The notes below the pieces were generated by a model. The model did no database searches. It saw nothing but the letters and a program-made list of their open reading frames with translations, and was not told the DNA's origin. The translations under genes were made by a program, and so were the position numbers. A stretch of DNA of 64,000 nt from Streptomyces griseomycini (GTDB taxonomy: Bacteria > Actinomycetota > Actinomycetes > Streptomycetales > Streptomycetaceae), in the NCBI RefSeq assembly GCF_014203535.1, contig NZ_JACHJI010000019.1:1-64000 (forward strand), given 5' to 3'. Of the stretch, positions 42,225 to 50,288 are shown one piece after another (within the stretch, counting starts at the first letter, position 1; every line of letters begins with the position of its first letter).

Positions 42225-43046
42225 CTACTTCGTGACCTTGATCCCCTCCAACTCGGTGGACTCCGGCGCCAGGACGGCGAACCAGTCGTAGGGGGAGTGC
42301 TTGGGGCTGTGGATGACCGGAACGCCGGCGTTCGCCTCGGTGTCCGCGGACGTACGGCCGACCTTGGTGGACGTGCCGTCCTTCCAGGTGCAGGTGACCT
42401 CCCGGGCGGTCTTGGCGACCTGGCCAAACACCAGGCGCGGGGCGGCCGTGCCGTCCCCTGGGAGCAGCGGGAGCGAGACGGTCCCGTGCTCGCCGCCGGT
42501 CAGGACGTCGTCCTCGGGTAGCACCAAGTTCCCGATCTGAGTGGTCCTCGCCTCTTCACCGGTGACCCGGTGCACGAAGTGCGCGACCTTGCCCACCAGG
42601 TCGGAGGCTGTGGAGACGTCCTGCGGGTGCTCGCCGAACTTCGCCATGGCCGCCAGGGTGGCCTGGGCCTCCGCCGTGTCCGCCGGAGCCTTCCACACGT
42701 CGATGTACACCCTCCACGGCACTCCCGCGTCGGTGCCGCTCGCCAGGGTCGTCCGCATGTGCGGCTCGGATGCCTCCGCGCTGGCGACCGGCCGGCTCGC
42801 CGACGACACCCCCCGTTCCCCGTCACCGGACAGCCCGTTCAGTGCCAGAGCCCCCGTGGAGCCGGCCACGACCAGGGTGGTGGTCGCCACGACCGCCCAG
42901 CGACGGGCCCTGCGGCGGCGGCCGCCGCGGATCAGCGCCTGGGCGGGGGCTGTGCCGATCCTCACCTCGTCGGCGGCTTCGGCCAGCAGGAAGGCGATGT
43001 CGTGCTGTGTCATGTTGTGGCTCGTCTCCCGGTCCGCGCTCTTCAC
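42225..43046 (-). CDS. Membrane-anchored partner of SigE-type sigma factor (anti-sigma-like)
   Basis: A 273-residue protein with a cytoplasmic N-terminus of about 45 residues (HDIAFLLAEAADEVRIG, GGRRRRARR), one transmembrane helix (WAVVATTTLVVAGSTGALAL) and a 200-residue extracytoplasmic domain with one Cys. The GTG start overlaps the sigma gene stop. This topology is normal for gene products following SigE-type (not M. tuberculosis SigE) sigma factors in actinomycetes, thought to restrain or sense for the sigma factor. No ZAS zinc motif is visible. Confidence 0.7.
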   Translation of the reverse strand: MKSADRETSHNMTQHDIAFLLAEAADEVRIGTAPAQALIRGGRRRRARRWAVVATTTLVVAGSTGALALNGLSGDGERGVSSASRPVASAEASEPHMRTTLASGTDAGVPWRVYIDVWKAPADTAEAQATLAAMAKFGEHPQDVSTASDLVGKVAHFVHRVTGEEARTTQIGNLVLPEDDVLTGGEHGTVSLPLLPGDGTAAPRLVFGQVAKTAREVTCTWKDGTSTKVGRTSADTEANAGVPVIHSPKHSPYDWFAVLAPESTELEGIKVTK

Positions 43047-43585
43047 GTTCGTCCTCCCTGCGTCACTTTCTCCGCCAGTCCCGAAACGGCGCGCAGCTTC
43101 GCGATCCCCTTGGCTGCGTTGCTCTTCACCGTGCCGACCGAACAGCCCATCGCCTCGGCCGTCTGTGTCTCAGTGAGGTCCTCCCAGTAACGTAGGACCA
43201 CTGCTTCCCGCTGCCGTGCCGGCAATTGGGCCAGCGCCTTCAGCAGCGTGTGACGGTCGTCGGCCTGGGCGATCCGGTCACCGGTGTCGGCCACCTCGTG
43301 TGTCAGGCCCGCGTCCCCGCTCCTGGGCAACAGGAACTCCCGCAGCTTCCTTCGGTATCTGCGGGCATGCGCGTTGATCATCACTCGTCGCACGTACGCC
43401 TCAGGGGCGTCGGCCAGGGCGACCCTGTGCCAGGCCACATAGACCTGCTCCAGCGTCGACTGGACCAGATCCTCCGCAGCGTGCTGCTCACCCGTGAGCA
43501 GAAATGCCGTGCGCATCAGGCGCGGCCAGCAACCGACGACGAAATCGTGGAACTCTCGGTCCCCGACCTGCTTTCGAACCCCCAT
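43043..43585 (-). CDS. SigE-family ECF RNA polymerase sigma factor
   Basis: A 180-residue ECF sigma. Region 2: FHDFVVGCWPRLMRTAFLLTG, EDLVQSTLEQVYVAW, PEAYVRRVMINAHARRYRRK. Region 4: LLKALAQLPARQREAVVLRYWEDLTETQTA, EAMGCSVGTVKSNAAKGIAKL. The ATG at 43585 follows GGAGGTG. This group (ECF41-distinct, SigE/PhyR-independent) is abundant in Streptomyces and usually co-transcribed with a membrane protein, as here. Confidence 0.9.
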   Translation of the reverse strand: MGVRKQVGDREFHDFVVGCWPRLMRTAFLLTGEQHAAEDLVQSTLEQVYVAWHRVALADAPEAYVRRVMINAHARRYRRKLREFLLPRSGDAGLTHEVADTGDRIAQADDRHTLLKALAQLPARQREAVVLRYWEDLTETQTAEAMGCSVGTVKSNAAKGIAKLRAVSGLAEKVTQGGRT

Positions 43586-43807
43586 GAGCACCTCCCTCCT
43601 AGATGCTCAAAAGAGTCCATACGAAGCCGAGACCGTTGCCTCACCACGGAATCTTCTTCCGCTTCGCACAAACGATCCTTCCGAGAGCAAGATCAATAAT
43701 GGGCCGCCGGATCGCCGCCGGACCCGGATTCGCTCTCACAGCCCGTTCTCACTCACAAGCGGCACGGATCCCGTTCCGAGACTTGCATGGCGCGAACATT
43801 CGGGGCC

Positions 43808-44815
43808 ATGACGAGCCCTCAGCACCCCTCCCCGGCGGACCGGTCGGACGCCGACGCCGTCGAGGCTCACGCCTGTCCGAAGTGCGAAGCCCAGCCCGGA
43901 TCACCGTGCCGCTCGCGCGGCGGCGCGGTCGCCTCCGCCTACCACACCCGCCGCTTCACCCGCGTGCCCCGGCTGAAGAAGGCACTGCGCGTGCCGACTC
44001 CGGCCGACCGCGCACCGGGCCGGCCGTGGCGGCCGGGCACCCCTCCTCCCGCACCGGTCGATCCGGCCCTGCCGAGCGCGGACATCCGCATCGGCTACGC
44101 CCGCTGCTCCACCCTCGGCCAGGAACTCGACTCCCAGCTCGACGCCCTCGCCGGGCACGGCATCCCCCGGGACAAGATCTTCGCCGAGAAGATCAGCACC
44201 CGCATCCGCGTACGCCCGAAGTCCGAGGAGGCCCTCCGTACGGCGCGGGTGGTCAAGGCCCACGCCCCGCACTGCCGGGTCATCTTCACCGCGTACGAGA
44301 TGAAACGACTCGGCCGTGACGCCGCCGAACTCACCGCGCTCGCCGACCACCTCACCGCCCACGGTCTCATCCTGGAGATGCTCGCCGGGCCACTGCCCGG
44401 CATCTACGACCCCACCGGCCCGGGGAAGCTGCTGTTCGCGTTCTTCGCCGCGATGGCGGAGACCGAGCGGGAGAACATCTGCGAATCGACGCTGGAGGGG
44501 CTCGACACCGCGGCCCGCAAGGGCAAGCACGGCGGCCGGCCCCCGGTCGTCACCGACGACATGCTCCGCACCGTGCCGCGGCGCCGCGCGGGCGGTGAGT
44601 CCGTCGAGCGGATCCAACCCGACCTGATCATCCCCACCGGCAAACGCAAGGGACACAACCCCTCGGTGGCCAGCATCTACCGGGCCCTCGCCGAGCACGC
44701 CAAGCGCGAGGCATACCCCGAAGCCGTCGAGCAGGCCCACGCCGACTTCGCCGCCAGCCGGACCGCGACGGTCCCCGAGCCCCGCCCCGACACCCCTGAC
44801 CGAGCGTCACTCTGA
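43808..44815 (+). CDS. Tn3-type serine resolvase with N-terminal zinc ribbon
   Basis: A roughly 335-residue recombinase. Residues about 15-45 form a small Cys/His motif (HACPKCEAQPGSPCRSRGG, AYHTRRF) common in actinomycete DNA-binding proteins. The resolvase catalytic domain follows: IRIGYARCSTLGQELDSQLD with the nucleophilic Ser, EMKRLGRDAAELTALADHL, and the E-helix MAETERENICESTLEGLDTA. A short HTH with GRPP follows, plus an extra C-terminal tail. Start is ATG 43808 or 43787. It appears intact although both Tn3 transposases upstream are dead. Confidence 0.85.
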   Translation: MTSPQHPSPADRSDADAVEAHACPKCEAQPGSPCRSRGGAVASAYHTRRFTRVPRLKKALRVPTPADRAPGRPWRPGTPPPAPVDPALPSADIRIGYARCSTLGQELDSQLDALAGHGIPRDKIFAEKISTRIRVRPKSEEALRTARVVKAHAPHCRVIFTAYEMKRLGRDAAELTALADHLTAHGLILEMLAGPLPGIYDPTGPGKLLFAFFAAMAETERENICESTLEGLDTAARKGKHGGRPPVVTDDMLRTVPRRRAGGESVERIQPDLIIPTGKRKGHNPSVASIYRALAEHAKREAYPEAVEQAHADFAASRTATVPEPRPDTPDRASL

Positions 44816-44918
44816 TCACGGAGAGCTACTTGTCACTTCGCGGCAGCTTCGGGAGGACAGGACCGAGAACCCCAGCCCAGGGCCATGATCAATCTCAGCG
44901 CTACATCCTGTACCGCAA

Positions 44919-45170
44919 CTACTCAGACCCGAGCGAGCTCGACACGATCCACACACCGGCGAGCACGTGGCCGCCAAGCCGGACCGCCCAGGCGGTGTCG
45001 TGCGGGACGTCGTTGATCACCAGCATGCCGGCGAGCACGTCCGAGGTCACCCATCCGTAGCCGGCGGCCTTGGCCCACGGTGCCGCCTCCGGGCGCGAGA
45101 AGCACGAGGGGAAGAAGCGCCACAGCGCGCAGGCCGAGGTGGTGCCGTCGGGAATCGAGCATGGAGGAAG
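44919..45170 (-). pseudogene. C-terminal fragment of a membrane protein
   Basis: The minus frame ends with WAKAAGYGWVTSDVLAGMLV, INDVPHDTAWAVRLGGHVLA and GVWIVSSSL, which look like two transmembrane helices of a real membrane protein. Upstream coding evidence fades by about 45170. The rest of 44816-45284 shows nothing. Family not recognised. Confidence 0.35.
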
Positions 45171-45284
45171 TCCTTCCTCGCAGGTCTCGTTGCCCAGGAC
45201 GAACCGATCCAAGGCACGGGACGACCTTTCGCACGGGTGAGTTCGGGCCGTCGGCCGCGAGCGGGCAGGGGCTGGCCGGGTCGG

Positions 45285-46190
45285 TCAGCGGATCGCGTCG
45301 AGGGCGGCGAGGGTCTGCGCGTCGAGGGTGATCGCGCCCGCTGCCAGGTTCGCTTCGCGGTGGGCGGCGGTGGCGGTGCCGGGGATGAGGAGGGTCCGGG
45401 GGCTGTGGTGCAGGAGCCAGGCCAGGCCGACCTGGGCCGGGGTGCACCCCAGGCGTTCGGCGGCGGCGATCACGGCGGGTTCGTCGGTCACCTTGGCCAT
45501 GCCCGGGATCGCGCCGCCCAGCGGGAAGTAGGGCACCCAGGCGATCTGCTCCTCGGTGCAGAGCTCGAGCAGGTCCTCGTCCTCGCGGGCCACGAGGCTG
45601 TAGGGGTTCTGCACGCACACGATGCCCGCCGGCAGGGCGCGGCGCGTCACATCCGGGGAGACGCTGCTCAGGCCGATGGCGCCGATCTTTCCCGCGTCGC
45701 GCAGCGCGATCAGTTCCGCGAGCTGGTCGTCGAGGTCGACCTTCTGCTCGTCGGGGAAGGGGATGGTCATCCCGGCGTCCATACGGCGCAGGTTGACCAC
45801 CGGGACCTGCTCCATCCCGAGCGTGGTGAGCTCCGCTTCGATGCCGGCCCGCAGTTCCTCGGGGCGTTGGGCCACCCGCATCGGGAACGGTCCGGCGTGG
45901 TCGGAGGCGGCGCCGACCTTGGTGACGACCAGCACGTCGTCCCCGGGGCGCAGCGCCTCGCGGATGAGGCCGTTGACGAAGCCGTCGCCGTAGAAGTGGG
46001 CGGTGTCCACGTGGTCGACACCGAGGTCGAACGCGTGACGCAGCAGAGCGATGGCCGCCGGGCGGTCGTCGTGCAGGCGTTCCAGCTGCATCGCGCCGTA
46101 CCCGATGCGGGAGACCGTGCGGCCGGCCAGCCGGCCGACGCCTCCGGGACGCGGGGCGGAGGAGGTGGTAGGGGTGGTTTCGGAGGTCAT
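45285..46190 (-). CDS. Aldo/keto reductase
   Basis: A 301-residue (beta/alpha)8 AKR: RIGYGAMQLERL, DLGVDHVDTAHFYGDGFVNG with catalytic Asp and Tyr, VVTKVGAASDHAG with catalytic Lys, GAIGLSSVSPD, VQNPYSLVARED, and LIPGTATAAHREANL at the NADPH 2'-phosphate site. It reduces aldehydes or ketones. The ATG at 46190 is divergent from a TTG-started TetR gene with two inverted repeats between them, so induction by the TetR ligand is likely. Confidence 0.92.
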   Translation of the reverse strand: MTSETTPTTSSAPRPGGVGRLAGRTVSRIGYGAMQLERLHDDRPAAIALLRHAFDLGVDHVDTAHFYGDGFVNGLIREALRPGDDVLVVTKVGAASDHAGPFPMRVAQRPEELRAGIEAELTTLGMEQVPVVNLRRMDAGMTIPFPDEQKVDLDDQLAELIALRDAGKIGAIGLSSVSPDVTRRALPAGIVCVQNPYSLVAREDEDLLELCTEEQIAWVPYFPLGGAIPGMAKVTDEPAVIAAAERLGCTPAQVGLAWLLHHSPRTLLIPGTATAAHREANLAAGAITLDAQTLAALDAIR

Positions 46191-46224
46191 GGCTTCCTGT
46201 GCTCCCGTGAGAGACTGGACTGAT

Positions 46225-46274
46225 ACGGAGGAGCCTCCGTTACACCGACCGTAGCACTACCGGAGGTCCCTCCG
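46225..46274. promoter_or_regulatory. Twin TetR operators between AKR and TetR genes
   Basis: ACGGAGG-AG-CCTCCGT (46225-46240) and CGGAGG-TC-CCTCCG (46261-46274), both perfect. CGGAGG arms start 35 bp apart. The second ends 3 bp before the TetR TTG start, consistent with autorepression. Confidence 0.75.
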
Positions 46275-46276
46275 CT

Positions 46277-46897
46277 TTGTCTTCGTCGTCACGCCCCCAG
46301 ACCCCGGACCCGGCCGAGCGCGCCGGCCGGCCGGTCCGCCGTGATGCGCGGCGCAACCGCGACAAGCTCATCGCCGTCGCCCAGGCCGCCTTCGCCGCCG
46401 CCGAGGGGCCGGTCTCCCTGGAGGGCATCGCCCGCCGGGCCGGCGTCGGCATCGGCACCCTCTACCGCCACTTCCCCACCCGCGAGGACCTCGTCGACGC
46501 CGTCTACGCCAGCGAACTCGACGCCGTGACCGCGAGTGCCCCCGACCTCCTCGACCGGCACCCCGCCGACATCGCCCTGCGCGCCTGGATCGGCCGCTAC
46601 GCCACCTTCGTCGCGACCAAGCGCGGCATGATGGACACGCTGCGCACCGCCGTCGCCTCCGGGCGCATCGCGGCTCCCTCGCGCGAACGCGTCGCCGCCA
46701 CCATCGCCACGATCCTCGACCAGGGCGCCGCGACCGGCGCCCTCCGCACGGACGTCGACCCCGACGACGTCACCACCCTGCTCGTCGGCGTGTTCGCCGC
46801 CATCATCGACGGCGCCCCTCAAGAGCGGACCGACCGCCTGCTCGACCTCCTCGTCGATGCGGTGCGCCCGAAAGCCGGAGCGCGTGCGGACTCGTGA
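46277..46897 (+). CDS. TetR-family regulator (starts with TTG)
   Basis: A 206-residue TetR protein: RRDARRNRDKLIAVAQAAFA, VSLEGIARRAGVGIGTLYRH, FPTREDLVDAVYASE, then a helical ligand domain with TKRGMMDTLRTAV. Translation appears to begin at TTG 46277 (SSSSRPQTPD); no ATG or GTG precedes the HTH in frame and a stop lies upstream. The operator CGGAGGTCCCTCCG sits where the SD would be, so repressor and ribosome binding sites overlap. Confidence 0.88.
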   Translation: MSSSSRPQTPDPAERAGRPVRRDARRNRDKLIAVAQAAFAAAEGPVSLEGIARRAGVGIGTLYRHFPTREDLVDAVYASELDAVTASAPDLLDRHPADIALRAWIGRYATFVATKRGMMDTLRTAVASGRIAAPSRERVAATIATILDQGAATGALRTDVDPDDVTTLLVGVFAAIIDGAPQERTDRLLDLLVDAVRPKAGARADS

Positions 46898-47043
46898 TCG
46901 GCAGAGTCGCCCGCCCCGTCGTCGAAGGATCGTTCGCCGACGCTTTCGGGCCCGGCCTCGACTGCTGATCCGGGGCATCCCGCGTCGCGCTCCCGTCGGA
47001 CCCGCGTATCCGTCAGTGGCAGACGTCCGGCGCTGAGCAGTCA

Positions 47044-47082
47044 GCGCCAGCCCGCCGAGATCATCGCCTGGCGGGCTGGCGC
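47044..47082. terminator. Hairpin between TetR and quinone reductase genes
   Basis: GCGCCAGCCCGCC pairs perfectly with 47070-47082 around a 13-nt loop. Placed between convergent genes (ends at 46897 and 47103), it can serve both. Confidence 0.7.
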
Positions 47083-47102
47083 ATCCGTGCCGTGCCCCCG
47101 CT

Positions 47103-48008
47103 TCAGATGCAGATCACGATCTTCCCGCGTGTGCGTCCGCGCTCGGCGTGCGCGTGGGCGTCGACGATCCGCTCCAGGGGGTAGGTCTGTTCGACACGGG
47201 GTGTGTAGCGGCCTTGCCGACCCAGTTCCGCGGCCGCGGACAGGAGAGTGGAGTCGTTCTCCGCGTTGACCACATGCGTGCCCAGGCGCTGCCCGCCTGC
47301 GTGGTCGGCGACCGTCGCGACGCGCGTCGGGTCGCCCGTGATCGCGACGAGGTCGTCCAGGGATCCGGAGGCCGCGGTGTCGAGCACGATGTCGACGCCG
47401 TGCGGAGCGAGAGCGGGGAGACGCTGCGCGAGGCCGGGGCCGTAGGTGACGGGCACGGCGCCGAGAGAGGTGAGGAACTCGTGGTTGCGTTCGCCGGCTG
47501 TCCCGATCACGGTGGCACCTTGTGCCGCGGCGATCTCGACTGCCGCGCTGCCCACACCTCCGGCGGCGCCCTCGACGAGAAGGGTGCGCCCCGCGAGGGA
47601 GCCGAGCGCGTTCAGGCCACGCATCGCGGTCACGGACGCGAGACCGGCGCCCGCAGCCTGCTCATCGTTCCACGTGTCGGGGGCGTGGGCCCAGGCCGAG
47701 AGGATGACCAGCTCCGCGGTTGCGCCGGTGACACCGCCCAGCCCGAAGACGCGGTCGCCGATGCTCACCCCCTGTACTCCGTCACCGACTTCGTCGACCA
47801 CGCCGGCGGCGTCGCGCCCGGGAACGGCGGGCAGCTCCAGGGGAAGCAGCCGGCGCAGGGCGCCGGCGCGCAGCTTCCAGTCGATGGGATTGACGCTGGC
47901 CGCCGCGACGCGGACGCGTATCCCACCAAGTCCGGGGCGGGGCTCGGGGGCCTGCTCGATCACCAGGCTCTCCGCTCCGCCGTATTCATGGAAGCGGGCT
48001 GCACGCAT
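47103..48008 (-). CDS. NADP-dependent quinone-oxidoreductase-like (zinc-less MDR) enzyme
   Basis: A 301-residue medium-chain reductase: MRAARFHEYGGAESLVIEQ, VAAASVNPIDWKLRAG, PGRDAAGVVDEVGDGV, LLVEGAAGGVGSAAVEIAAA (nucleotide site), and an end RTRGKIVICI. Catalytic zinc ligands are absent, as in QorA/CurA-type enone and quinone reductases. It is divergent from an HxlR regulator with a strong inverted repeat between, the usual quinone/diamide-responsive pairing. Confidence 0.9.
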   Translation of the reverse strand: MRAARFHEYGGAESLVIEQAPEPRPGLGGIRVRVAAASVNPIDWKLRAGALRRLLPLELPAVPGRDAAGVVDEVGDGVQGVSIGDRVFGLGGVTGATAELVILSAWAHAPDTWNDEQAAGAGLASVTAMRGLNALGSLAGRTLLVEGAAGGVGSAAVEIAAAQGATVIGTAGERNHEFLTSLGAVPVTYGPGLAQRLPALAPHGVDIVLDTAASGSLDDLVAITGDPTRVATVADHAGGQRLGTHVVNAENDSTLLSAAAELGRQGRYTPRVEQTYPLERIVDAHAHAERGRTRGKIVICI

Positions 48009-48220
48009 AATGTCCTGCCTTGCCTTTACAGGTCGAGATGATGGTGTTCATCCGACGCCCGTTACTCTGATGAGGTGCACATCGGCACGCCGGCTGCCTT
48101 CCGGCCGGAGGAGGACGGGAGCGGATCGGTGAGGCTGCCGAGCAGGCAGGCGGCCACCCGCCCCGAGAACCACGCCCTGCCCGTCGCCGGAATACCTGCC
48201 GTTGAGTCGATGCTCCGGAA

Positions 48221-48253
48221 GGTATCCAGAAGGTCGGTCACCATCTGGATACC
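48221..48253. promoter_or_regulatory. HxlR operator (10-bp inverted repeat)
   Basis: GGTATCCAGA (48221-48230) and TCTGGATACC (48244-48253) are perfect complements spaced 13 bp. HxlR/QorR-type regulators bind GTATCC-type half-sites of this kind. It is 24 bp before the HxlR start. Confidence 0.8.
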
Positions 48254-48277
48254 AAGACCGGAGACGGGAGACCCTCG

Positions 48278-48655
48278 ATGACGCAACGGCCACCGCTGCC
48301 ACCCGACTTGTTCGACGAGCTGTGCCCGTCCTCGCTGCTGCCTTTCCGCTTCGGTGACAAATGGGCACCCCTGGTCCTCCGCTGCCTGGAGGACGGCCCG
48401 CGCAGATACTCCGAACTCCGCGTGCCACTGGGCCGCGTCACCCCGAAGGCGCTCATCCAGTCGCTCCGCGGCTTGGAGCGGAACGGGTTCGTGTCACGCA
48501 CGGTGCACGCCGACCCGAAACTGCGGGTGGAGTACGCGCTGACACCGCTGGGCCGCAGCACGCTGGAGCCGCTGGCCGCCACGTGCCGATGGGCGTCCGA
48601 GCACTGGGACGAGCTGCTCGACGCCCGCGAGGGCGGCATCTCCTCCCTCGGCTGA
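48278..48655 (+). CDS. HxlR-family transcriptional regulator 1
   Basis: A 125-residue winged-helix regulator: FRFGDKWAPLVLRCLEDGPR, YSELRVPLGRVTPKALIQSL, RGLERNGFVSRTVHADPKLR, VEYALTPLGRSTLEPLAA. It has one Cys near the N-terminus (ELCPSS), the position used for thiol-based sensing in HypR/QorR-type members. It probably represses itself and the divergent quinone reductase until oxidised. Confidence 0.9.
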   Translation: MTQRPPLPPDLFDELCPSSLLPFRFGDKWAPLVLRCLEDGPRRYSELRVPLGRVTPKALIQSLRGLERNGFVSRTVHADPKLRVEYALTPLGRSTLEPLAATCRWASEHWDELLDAREGGISSLG

Positions 48656-48739
48656 CCCGAACCTGCGCTGGCGCGTGCCGCACCGGACGAGCCGCACCTT
48701 TGTGTCGACTCGGGGAACCGCCGACAGCGGCCTCCCGCT

Positions 48740-48890
48740 CGCGGACCGTGCCCCACGTCGGCTGCCCGGCGGGGTCGGGCGCGGGAAGTTCGAACCGCTC
48801 GTCCGTGTCGAGCCGGAAGGTTCCGTACGGGGTGATGTCCGGCCAGAAGAGGGCGGGCGGACCGCGCCGGTCGTCCTCGCTCCTCCGCCC
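48740..48890 (-). pseudogene. Small transposase-like fragment
   Basis: On the minus strand PPALFWPDITPYGTFRLDTD continues as ERFELPAPDP. It resembles the extreme C-terminus of some Tn3 transposases (LSPL-W-HI-PYG-F-LD). It is only about 50 codons and lies just downstream of the integrase-like gene. The rest of 48656-48952 holds nothing recognisable. Confidence 0.3.
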
Positions 48891-48952
48891 GAGTGGCGGG
48901 GCGGAAGCCGAACGCCGCGCGGATCTGCCGGCGGTGGGCCTTCGCCGCGTCG

Positions 48953-49903
48953 TCACCCGGCCGGCCGTGCCGCCGCGGGGTCGGCCTCCTCCTCCGTCCG
49001 CGCCCCGCAGAACTGCTCGAGCAACAGCGGCGTGCCCAGTGCCGTGGCGGTCAGCTTCCGGTGCGCCGCCTCCAGTGTCCGTACGGCCGCGGGCAGGCCG
49101 GCCGGGGGCGCGGGCCGTCCGCCGCGCGGGCGTCCGGGCGCGGTGGTCACCCACAGTTCTTCCACCCGCCCGCCCTTGAGGACTTTCAGGTGCCCGGCGG
49201 TCAGTGCCTGGTGCGTGGTCCTCCAGCGGGCGAGCGCGTCGCGGGAGACGGTGTCCAGCGGGTACCAGTCGCCGGCGACCCGGGCGCGCGGCAGGGACCG
49301 CTCCAGTTCCAGGTCGGGCAGGCGCATCGGGTGCAGGGCGGTGATCCCGTGCCCGGTGCACACCGCGAGGGCGATCAGCGCGACGGAGCGTTCCCAGGTC
49401 GTCTCGAGCATCCCGGCCGGGTGGTGGCCGGCCAGCAGCCGCAGCGTGCGGTGCGCCTCGGTGGGGGTGAGCCGGTCGGCGAACTCCGGCGGGGGCGGCT
49501 GCAGTTCGAGCGGGCGGCCGTAGTGGCGGGAGAAGGTGTTCACCGAGCTGGTGCGGGCGGCCATGGAGTTGGCCGCGGCCGGCGCGGTGGGCCCGTGCAG
49601 GCCCGGGCGGCGCCGGGTGAGGCCGCGCCGGGCGGCGGCCAGCCAGGCCAGGGCGTTCTGTTCGTCCAGGAGGTCCTCGGTGGTGACCTGGCCGGTGCCG
49701 CACTGCCGCTGCTCGGCGAGCCAGGCGACGTACTCGTCCAGGTAGGTCCTGCGCTGGCGCCGGGTGGCCTCCGTGCGCAGTGTGCCCACGAACCGCTCCA
49801 CGGCGGCGCTGCCGCGGCTGGGGGCGGTCACGGCTCGTCCCGGCCCCGGGGCGCGGTGGGCCGGCCGGTCCCCGCTCCGTTCGACGGGGGTGAGTCTCGA
49901 CAA
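48953..49903 (-). CDS. Divergent tyrosine-recombinase-like protein
   Basis: A 316-residue protein with an integrase layout: an N-terminal SAM-like core-binding domain (AAVERFVGTLRTEATRRQRR, TYLDEYVAWLAEQRQCG), then a catalytic-like domain with LTPTEAHRTLRLLAGHHPAG, VALIALAVCTGHGITALHPM and RVAGDWYPLDTVSRDALARW. In active enzymes the TG-R-E-L box supplies the first catalytic Arg; here it reads TGHGITALH. Clear HxxR and Tyr motifs are also lacking. TTG 49903 is chosen because AGGAGG precedes it by 5 nt. It may be inactive or a DNA-binding derivative. Confidence 0.5.
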   Translation of the reverse strand: MSRLTPVERSGDRPAHRAPGPGRAVTAPSRGSAAVERFVGTLRTEATRRQRRTYLDEYVAWLAEQRQCGTGQVTTEDLLDEQNALAWLAAARRGLTRRRPGLHGPTAPAAANSMAARTSSVNTFSRHYGRPLELQPPPPEFADRLTPTEAHRTLRLLAGHHPAGMLETTWERSVALIALAVCTGHGITALHPMRLPDLELERSLPRARVAGDWYPLDTVSRDALARWRTTHQALTAGHLKVLKGGRVEELWVTTAPGRPRGGRPAPPAGLPAAVRTLEAAHRKLTATALGTPLLLEQFCGARTEEEADPAAARPAG

Positions 49904-50288
49904 GGTCCCTCCTCGGTCGTGTCCGTGCGGTGCCCGCGTTCCTCCCGCTTCGAAGTATGCGCGGTGTCCGACCGCCGTGTCATTGGATAACAGCAAACAG
50001 CTGAAGACCGGGGGATCCCGTCGTCCAGCCGGCCCATCGTCTCGGCTCGTGTCGAACCGAGTCGTACGTGCCGGTCCGGTACGGACAGTGCGGCCCTCCG
50101 GGCTCGCGGACACGGGCTCCACCACCTCGCCCTGTCCGGTCGTCAGGAGGTCCAGCTGTTTGCTGTTATTCAGATACCACACGGGCCGCCGGGAGACGGC
50201 GCTCGGTGGTGGTCTCCCCCTGGGGCCGGAGTCCGGGTCCCGACCCTGGGCGGATGACCGGGAGATCACCCCACCGGAAGCTTCCGGC
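49904..50288. other. Intergenic region bounded by a 17-bp inverted repeat
   Basis: No gene is supported in this 385-bp region. The outer marks are ATAACAGCAAACAGCTG at 49987-50003 and its exact complement at 50153-50169. Between them several short inverted motifs occur (GTCCGGTAC-type around 50070-50090). Confidence 0.5.
49987..50169. repeat. 17-bp perfect inverted repeat, 183 bp end to end
   Basis: ATAACAGCAAACAGCTG and its exact complement 149 bp apart, AT-rich relative to surroundings. They lie between the divergent integrase-like gene and the ABC-LuxR gene. Possible roles are recombinase arm sites, paired operators, or ends of a MITE-sized element. Confidence 0.6.

Noticed and set aside
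48075..48281. 68-codon frame upstream of the HxlR gene
   Set aside because: It overlaps the operator and the promoter of the HxlR gene and has no family features.
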